Positions 24,422-28,125 of a stretch of 28,125 nt of DNA are shown one piece after another. A program made the translations under genes and the position numbers. The notes under the pieces were generated by a model. The model ran no database searches and had not been told where the DNA came from. It saw only the letters and a list, made by a program, of their open reading frames with translations. The stretch is from a virus, in IMG/VR virus record IMGVR_UViG_3300004806_000071, positions 1 to 28,125 of that record; one strand, given 5' to 3'. Position 1 is the first letter of the stretch, and the number at the start of each line of letters is the position of its first letter.

Positions 24422-25573
24422 ATGCTCACGAAAGATGAGATTAATAAAATAATAGCGGATAATTGGGATAATAAAACTAATTCAGAAATTGGTAAACTTT
24501 GTGGCGGGTTAAGTGACGATTCAATACGGAAACGGGCAAAAAAAATACCCGGACTTAAAAAGAAAGGATTAGATTTTGGGGCAAAACTTAACCGAAAAAA
24601 AGCATCTGAACTACATGAAGCCCTACAAAAAGAATGTGAAGAAGTAGGTATACCACAGCAAGACGTAAACCATTATTGGTATAAAGGGGAACATTTCTCA
24701 ATACATGTAGGCAACAAAAAAGTTAATTTATGGGATTTAAAAGAGAGTATTATAGCAGATATGCAACAATATTCCCCAAAATATCCAGTAATTAATTACC
24801 CAACAATAACAGACCCCCACCTACTTGTATTAGACCCCGCAGATATACACATAAATAAGCTATGTAGTGCATTTGAAACAGGAGATGCCTATAATACAGA
24901 AACAGCCGTAAAAAGGGTAAAAGAAGGTGTTACGGGCATTTTACAGAAGTCGCAGCCGTATAACATAGAAAAGATACTTTTTATAATTGGAAACGATATT
25001 TTACACACAGATAATCCCAAAAGCACAACCACTAGTGGAACATTTCAAGATACCGAAATGATGTGGTATGATGCCTTTAAAGTAGCCTTTAAGTTGTATG
25101 TAGATATAATTGAAATGTTACTAACGGTTGCCCCTATAACTATCCAATATGACCCTAGCAACCACGATTATTTAGTAGGATTTTTACTTGCACAGGGAAT
25201 AGAAGCATGGTTCAGAAATAACGAAAATATTAAATTTAACGTAACAATAGCACATAGAAAGTATTTTAGATACGGTAAAAATTTGATAGGGACTACTCAC
25301 GGGGATGGGGCAAAAGAAACAGATTTAGCCCTACTTATGGCACATGAAAGCAAAGATTGGAACGAATGTAAACACCGATATTTCTATGTCCACCATATCC
25401 ACCATAAAAAAAGTAAAGACTATATGAGTGTATGCGTGGAAGCCCTTAGAAGCCCTAGCGGTACGGATTCGTGGCATCATAGAAATGGTTACCAGTTCTC
25501 CCCTAAAGCAGTAGAAGGATTTATACACCACCCTGAATATGGACAAATCAGCCGGATTACACACTTATTTTAA
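24422..25573 (+). CDS. Metallophosphoesterase with N-terminal HTH
   Basis: This encodes 383 residues from an ATG at 24422. Residues 1-50 are a helix-turn-helix-like domain (DEINKIIADNWDNKTNSEIG). The calcineurin-like core begins near residue 130. Its metal and catalytic motifs are DPADIHINK (D141, H143), GND at 190-192, N247-H248-D249 replacing the usual GNHD, THGD at 292-295, and HIHH at 325-328 for GHxH. All five motifs are present in order, so it is probably active. The family in phages is not assigned a substrate; DNA or nucleotide phosphate cleavage is likely. It begins 64 bases after a terminator. Confidence 0.85.
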   Translation: MLTKDEINKIIADNWDNKTNSEIGKLCGGLSDDSIRKRAKKIPGLKKKGLDFGAKLNRKKASELHEALQKECEEVGIPQQDVNHYWYKGEHFSIHVGNKKVNLWDLKESIIADMQQYSPKYPVINYPTITDPHLLVLDPADIHINKLCSAFETGDAYNTETAVKRVKEGVTGILQKSQPYNIEKILFIIGNDILHTDNPKSTTTSGTFQDTEMMWYDAFKVAFKLYVDIIEMLLTVAPITIQYDPSNHDYLVGFLLAQGIEAWFRNNENIKFNVTIAHRKYFRYGKNLIGTTHGDGAKETDLALLMAHESKDWNECKHRYFYVHHIHHKKSKDYMSVCVEALRSPSGTDSWHHRNGYQFSPKAVEGFIHHPEYGQISRITHLF

Positions 25574-25588
25574 GAAAAATTAACCACA

Positions 25589-25753
25589 ATGATTGAACTA
25601 CCCGACACCTTTTACCAACTTTCAAAGAAAGAACAAGAAGAATACCTAAAGAAGTATCTATCTAAATACTATGCTGTTACAGATAACATAAAAAAGTTAT
25701 TAGGAATAATTAGGGGGCATCATAGGAAAATAACCGAAGAAGATTTATCTTAG
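25589..25753 (+). CDS. Small helical phage protein
   Basis: An ATG at 25589 opens 54 codons, starting MIELPDTFYQLSKKEQEEYL and ending at TAG 25753. It is charged and helical, with a KKYLSKYYAVTDNIKKLLGI segment and a basic IIRGHHRKITEED end. It fills the gap between the phosphoesterase and the zincin with spacings of 15 and 4 bases, which supports it as a real gene. The family is unknown. Confidence 0.55.
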   Translation: MIELPDTFYQLSKKEQEEYLKKYLSKYYAVTDNIKKLLGIIRGHHRKITEEDLS

Positions 25754-25757
25754 GGGT

Positions 25758-26003
25758 ATGAATAAGGTAAAAAAGGTCATACACCGTAAATTAGGGAAGG
25801 AAAGGGCTATGGGATTAGCTTATTGTGATAATGGAGAAATACACATAGATGAACGGTTAAATGGCAAAGAACACCTTGAAATTTGCATACATGAAATGGA
25901 ACATATATTAAATCCAAAGTGGGCTGAAATAAAGGTACAAGGTCATGCTACGGAAATAGCTAGGATATTATGGGAGATAGGTTACCGTAGAGTATCAGTT
26001 TAA
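25758..26003 (+). CDS. Mini zincin-like metalloprotease fold
   Basis: This encodes 81 residues from an ATG at 25758. It holds a gluzincin HExxH site, H45-E46-M47-E48-H49, in EICIHEMEHILNPKWAEIKV. The preceding GEIHIDERLNGKEHL is typical of the strand and helix before HExxH in phage SprT-like and similar small zincins. It is much shorter than most peptidases, and a third metal ligand is not obvious, although E63 or H60 downstream could serve. The role may be processing of a host or phage protein. Its end overlaps the facing minus-strand gene by nine bases. Confidence 0.65.
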   Translation: MNKVKKVIHRKLGKERAMGLAYCDNGEIHIDERLNGKEHLEICIHEMEHILNPKWAEIKVQGHATEIARILWEIGYRRVSV

Positions 26004-26210
26004 ATTCCCCTTAACAATAATCTTCATTTTTTCAGTCATAGGTTTATCTGCTAATATTAATTCCTTAATAGCTGATATTAGGTTTTCATTTTCCAACTTT
26101 AACTGGACATTTTTAAAACGTAAATTCATTATAATAGTTTCCTGTTCTTCTATTATTTCTTTGTCTGATTTACCTTCGTATAATATGTTTAAGTCGTCTG
26201 TATCTTCCAT
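25995..26210 (-). CDS. Small coiled-coil protein
   Basis: This encodes 71 residues from an ATG at 26210. The N-terminus is acidic (MEDTDDLNILYEGKSDKE). Residues of about 18-50 form a long coiled coil (IIEEQETIIMNLRFKNVQLK and following). It faces the zincin gene tail-to-tail with a nine-base overlap of 3' ends. No family is recognised. It is the last gene of a minus-strand block that starts near 27483. Confidence 0.5.
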   Translation of the reverse strand: MEDTDDLNILYEGKSDKEIIEEQETIIMNLRFKNVQLKLENENLISAIKELILADKPMTEKMKIIVKGNLN

Positions 26211-26220
26211 ATAAAATTGG

Positions 26221-26715
26221 TTATTGATTAATAGATTTAAGGAATGATTGTTTTTCTATTTCTATTTCCGAAAAGTTGTGTTCGTGTTGTGGGGATTGGT
26301 CAAAAGTATTGAAACTGGAAGAACAATGTAATACGCATGAATCTACGGCTTTATTCCATATAGTTTCAGCCGTCTCCCTATCCATCTTAATTGCTCCCAT
26401 CTTACGGGCTTTTATGTGGGCTTGGCGTTCAAGAATTGTTATTTCGTTATGAGTAAAAGTATCTTCCGATGCAATGTTTTTCTGGTTAGGATAGTATGGA
26501 TACTCCCTTTCCGCTTCTTTCCTTAACTCCTCCTCTGTCATTGTTGGGGGATGGAATTGGTCGGCATAATCATTCAACATTCCAACCAATTTACTAAATT
26601 CTGGCGTTTTACTCATATCTTCAATAGAAGCCATATCTGTTTCAGGCGTTCCTGTTTTGGTCATAATAAATTTCCACAAAAACTCCTCTGCACTAAGTAT
26701 TTTATCTTTTGTCAT
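26221..26715 (-). CDS. Phage protein of unknown function
   Basis: I chose the ATG at 26715 (164 residues, beginning MTKDKILSAEEFLWKFI) rather than the upstream frame opening at 26802, because the longer version would overlap the previous gene by 101 bases, while this one overlaps by 14. The protein is mixed alpha/beta, with a charged helix ERQAHIKARKMGAIKMDR near the middle and a Cys-His pair (DSCVLHCSSS) later. Similar proteins with an 'SAEEFL' start occur in Bacteroidota phage early regions, from memory. No function is known. Confidence 0.5.
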   Translation of the reverse strand: MTKDKILSAEEFLWKFIMTKTGTPETDMASIEDMSKTPEFSKLVGMLNDYADQFHPPTMTEEELRKEAEREYPYYPNQKNIASEDTFTHNEITILERQAHIKARKMGAIKMDRETAETIWNKAVDSCVLHCSSSFNTFDQSPQHEHNFSEIEIEKQSFLKSINQ

Positions 26716-27079
26716 AGGGTTTATTTTGATTGTACCATTTAATAAATTCAACCATAGCGTTAAATAATGCTTGTTCTTTTGTATCAAACACATGGTGTTC
26801 AATAGGCGGTTCTTGATGCCATATTCTCACAAATGTTGTATCTATTGTAACTCTAGGAAGTGTTTGCCCATCAACTGAAGTGTGTTCTATTTTTTCGACA
26901 ACTGTCATTTGCTGTTTAATATCCTTATGATATTTTAACTTGTCAAATGGGATAACTTTATTATCGCCAAAGTCGTAAAATGAATACTTTGGGTCGGAAT
27001 AAATGCTTTCGTGTTTTAAAACACCGCCCATAAATTCAGCTATTAGCTTATTACCTTCAATTATTTCTATTTCTTGCAT
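26702..27079 (-). CDS. Phage protein of unknown function
   Basis: This encodes 125 residues from an ATG at 27079. It is acidic to neutral and mixed in structure. A notable segment is VIPFDKLKYHKDIKQQMTVV, then a beta region with TLPRVTIDTTFVRIWHQEPP. The C-terminal part is an aromatic-rich helix (VFDTKEQALFNAMVEFIKWY). There is no recognisable domain. It overlaps the next gene by 14 bases and follows the HNH gene by five bases. Confidence 0.5.
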   Translation of the reverse strand: MQEIEIIEGNKLIAEFMGGVLKHESIYSDPKYSFYDFGDNKVIPFDKLKYHKDIKQQMTVVEKIEHTSVDGQTLPRVTIDTTFVRIWHQEPPIEHHVFDTKEQALFNAMVEFIKWYNQNKPYDKR

Positions 27080-27084
27080 CTTAT

Positions 27085-27483
27085 TTACTTATTTAACTGG
27101 TTAATGGTTTCAAAATAAAAAACTATTCGTTTTGGTGTTTCTTGAATTAGATTGTATCTTTTAGCAAATCGATAATTCGCACTCCAGTTATTCAATCTTT
27201 TAATTTGTTCAGATATTTCACTTCTAAACAACTCTAGGTGATGTGAACTTTTCCATTTATTGCATACTGAACAAGCGGGTAAAAGGTTATCAATGTGGTT
27301 TAAATCATCGGGTGTCAAATGAGATAAAAACGGTGGTATTTTAAAATTTTTAATAACATAACTTATAAAATCACGTTGCGGGATAATATGGTCAACTTGA
27401 AACTTCCCATTCAATTCAGAACCACAATATGCACATTTGCCATTGCACTTGCCATAAACTAATTTTCTGTCAATCTTAGCCAT
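27085..27483 (-). CDS. HNH endonuclease
   Basis: This encodes 132 residues from an ATG at 27483. Its first zinc pair is C17-x2-C20 in GKCAYCGSELNG, followed by FQVDHIIPQRDF with D31-H32 of the HNH core, then DNLLPACSVCNKWKSSH with the second zinc pair and the last His-rich part. This is a standard free-standing HNH nuclease as in homing or packaging-associated enzymes. The gene lies between two copies of a 15-bp direct repeat, and the last five codons (N-Q-L-N-K) are themselves one copy. So the gene may be an insertion. Confidence 0.82.
   Translation of the reverse strand: MAKIDRKLVYGKCNGKCAYCGSELNGKFQVDHIIPQRDFISYVIKNFKIPPFLSHLTPDDLNHIDNLLPACSVCNKWKSSHHLELFRSEISEQIKRLNNWSANYRFAKRYNLIQETPKRIVFYFETINQLNK
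27088..27102. repeat. 15-bp direct repeat, copy 1 (3' end of the HNH gene)
   Basis: CTTATTTAACTGGTT is identical to 27488-27502, with the copies exactly 400 bp apart. On the minus strand this copy encodes the last five residues of the HNH gene and is followed by its stop codon. Flanking bases differ between copies. Confidence 0.75.
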
Positions 27484-27487
27484 TATT

Positions 27488-27502
27488 CTTATTTAACTGG
27501 TT
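27488..27502. repeat. 15-bp direct repeat, copy 2 (upstream of the HNH gene)
   Basis: This is the second exact copy of CTTATTTAACTGGTT, ending four bases before the HNH ATG in the minus direction. Together with copy 1 it brackets the nuclease gene. Recombination between the copies would remove the gene and leave one repeat. A translation-start sequence reused by chance is the alternative. Confidence 0.75.
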
Positions 27503-27509
27503 TAATAAA

Positions 27510-27714
27510 AACGGTATGTAAGTGGCAGGATTGGGTACTTGCATTACGTTTCAATCTTTTTAGCATATCACTTAGGGTTAGAAGTTTTTTGGTTTTACAG
27601 ACCATTTCTGAACTGCATTCAGGTGAACTCCTGTGTTGCCGCCGTCCCGGTGATTCGGGTGTGTCCTCGACTAACCCACTTAGCGTCTAATTCCGCCACA
27701 CTTACATAACCGTT
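27510..27714. ncRNA. GC-richer structured element bounded by an inverted repeat (unidentified RNA or small mobile element)
   Basis: AACGGTATGTAAGTGG (27510-27525) and CCACACTTACATAACCGTT (27696-27714) are inverse complements except for three extra bases in the second arm. They bracket about 170 bp of clearly higher GC: positions 27601-27660 are 55% GC by my count, against about 27% in 27841-27900. The core can fold into several hairpins on the minus strand, including CCCG/CGGG with a 6-base loop, CTGAA/TTCAG with a 5-base loop, and CTAA/TTAG. No open frame of meaningful length crosses it. It could be a noncoding RNA or a MITE-like element. I could not match it to a known RNA family. Confidence 0.45.
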
Positions 27715-27879
27715 ATTTGTTGCTTTGGGCGATACGCATAACCCGCTGATGATTTTCCGACTCGAACGGTCAACGTGATGGCATTAAAAGGACTGATTAC
27801 CTTCTACTTTCTGCATTTTTACACCATTGAGAAATTAACGCCACCCATCACAACAAACTATTTTAAAAGAACTTGTTTA
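27715..27879. other. Noncoding stretch with a tRNA T-arm-like motif
   Basis: No credible gene lies here. On the minus strand CCGTTCGAGTCGG looks like a tRNA T-arm (3-bp stem, TTCGAGT loop), with a CTTTTAA anticodon-loop-like motif 17 bases before it. But the anticodon stem does not pair and an acceptor stem is not found at normal spacing. It may be the remains of a tRNA gene, or unrelated. The rest of the stretch is AT-rich without clear promoters. Confidence 0.35.
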
Positions 27880-28113
27880 CTACTTACCTATAAAATTTTT
27901 CCAGTCTTCCAAGTTATCATTTACAAAACTCTGTGCTTCTTCTTCTGAAAACGAGCAAAGGCGGGGACTGACGCTCGCGCCAGCGTAGAGGTAGATGACC
28001 AGCACAAAGCCATCATTTTCGCGACCGTCGTTATAGGCTTGCATATCTAAATATGGGAACCATTTTTTCTGATTGTAATCGTTCCAGTTAAATTTTCTGC
28101 CGTTGTGAATCAC
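27880..28113 (-). CDS. Hypothetical protein, higher-GC core
   Basis: This encodes 77 residues from an ATG at 28113. It is Trp and Tyr rich (NGRKFNWNDYNQKKWFPYLD), with an acidic C-terminal helix (FSEEEAQSFVNDNLEDWKNF). No domain is recognised. The central part at 27961-28020 is about 58% GC by my count, far above the phage average, while the ends are AT-rich. The gene may come from a different source than its neighbours, or the phage genome may end near here. It lies at the right edge, so its own context is not visible. Confidence 0.45.
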   Translation of the reverse strand: MIHNGRKFNWNDYNQKKWFPYLDMQAYNDGRENDGFVLVIYLYAGASVSPRLCSFSEEEAQSFVNDNLEDWKNFIGK

Positions 28114-28125
28114 TTCATTGATTGT

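Noticed and set aside
27600-27605. tRNA-Tyr gene suggested by CTGTAAA loop with TGGT/ACCA stem on the minus strand
   Set aside because: No T-arm, D-arm or acceptor stem is found around it.
27715-27800. tRNA-Lys gene on the minus strand
   Set aside because: A T-loop and a CTTTTAA loop are present, but the anticodon stem does not pair and no acceptor stem is found at proper spacing.
1-28125. CRISPR array
   Set aside because: No set of regularly spaced repeats with unique spacers was seen on reading.

Overview
The window is part of an AT-rich (roughly one third GC) double-stranded DNA phage or prophage of a Bacteroidota-type host. Three things suggest this. The virion genes include a GroES-like co-chaperonin, a set of neck/ring-type proteins of the kind seen in crAss-like and other Bacteroidota podoviruses, a very large tail protein and a giant multidomain 'polyvalent' ejection protein. 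There are almost no Shine-Dalgarno sites. Several start regions carry TAnnTTTG boxes, the Bacteroidota -7 element. No terminase, portal or major capsid gene is in the window, so it is a fragment of a larger genome.

Layout. Positions 1-15642 (minus strand) form one long, tightly packed late operon. Read in transcription order from the right it holds GroES, a possible tandem GroES-fold protein, three neck/ring proteins, a 1198-residue tail protein, a GNAT-like enzyme, three probable internal/ejection proteins (the last of 1301 residues, with a histidine-phosphatase-like domain), and small surface proteins. Many junctions are 1-base TAATG overlaps. Positions 15676-17320 (minus) hold small accessory genes. 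Positions 17325-22320 (minus) are the replication module: a methyltransferase, an SNF2-type helicase, a DnaB-type helicase and a replication-initiation-like protein. A small HTH-like gene (22367-22582) faces a divergent plus-strand early cluster (22715-26003) across an intergenic region with a perfect palindrome. That cluster has NinG, a free-standing DnaA domain IV protein, a small membrane protein, a rho-independent terminator, a metallophosphoesterase and a mini zincin. Positions 25995-27483 (minus) hold small phage genes and an HNH nuclease. Positions 27484-27879 have no gene but contain a GC-richer element bounded by an inverted repeat. The last ORF (27880-28113) is of unknown origin.

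Main discoveries. (1) An endonuclease VII-like gene lies wholly inside the SNF2 helicase gene in another reading frame. The 591-bp segment is bounded by a 7-bp direct repeat, is an exact multiple of three, and keeps the helicase frame open. Removing it in silico restores a clean helicase motif region. (2) A second nuclease gene, of the HNH type, lies in another frame inside the 1301-residue virion protein gene. (3) A third nuclease gene is bracketed by a 15-bp direct repeat 400 bp apart. Together these suggest nuclease genes that settle in phage genes without breaking the host frame. (4) The helicase and methyltransferase are a single frame cut by one TAA codon just before helicase motif VI.
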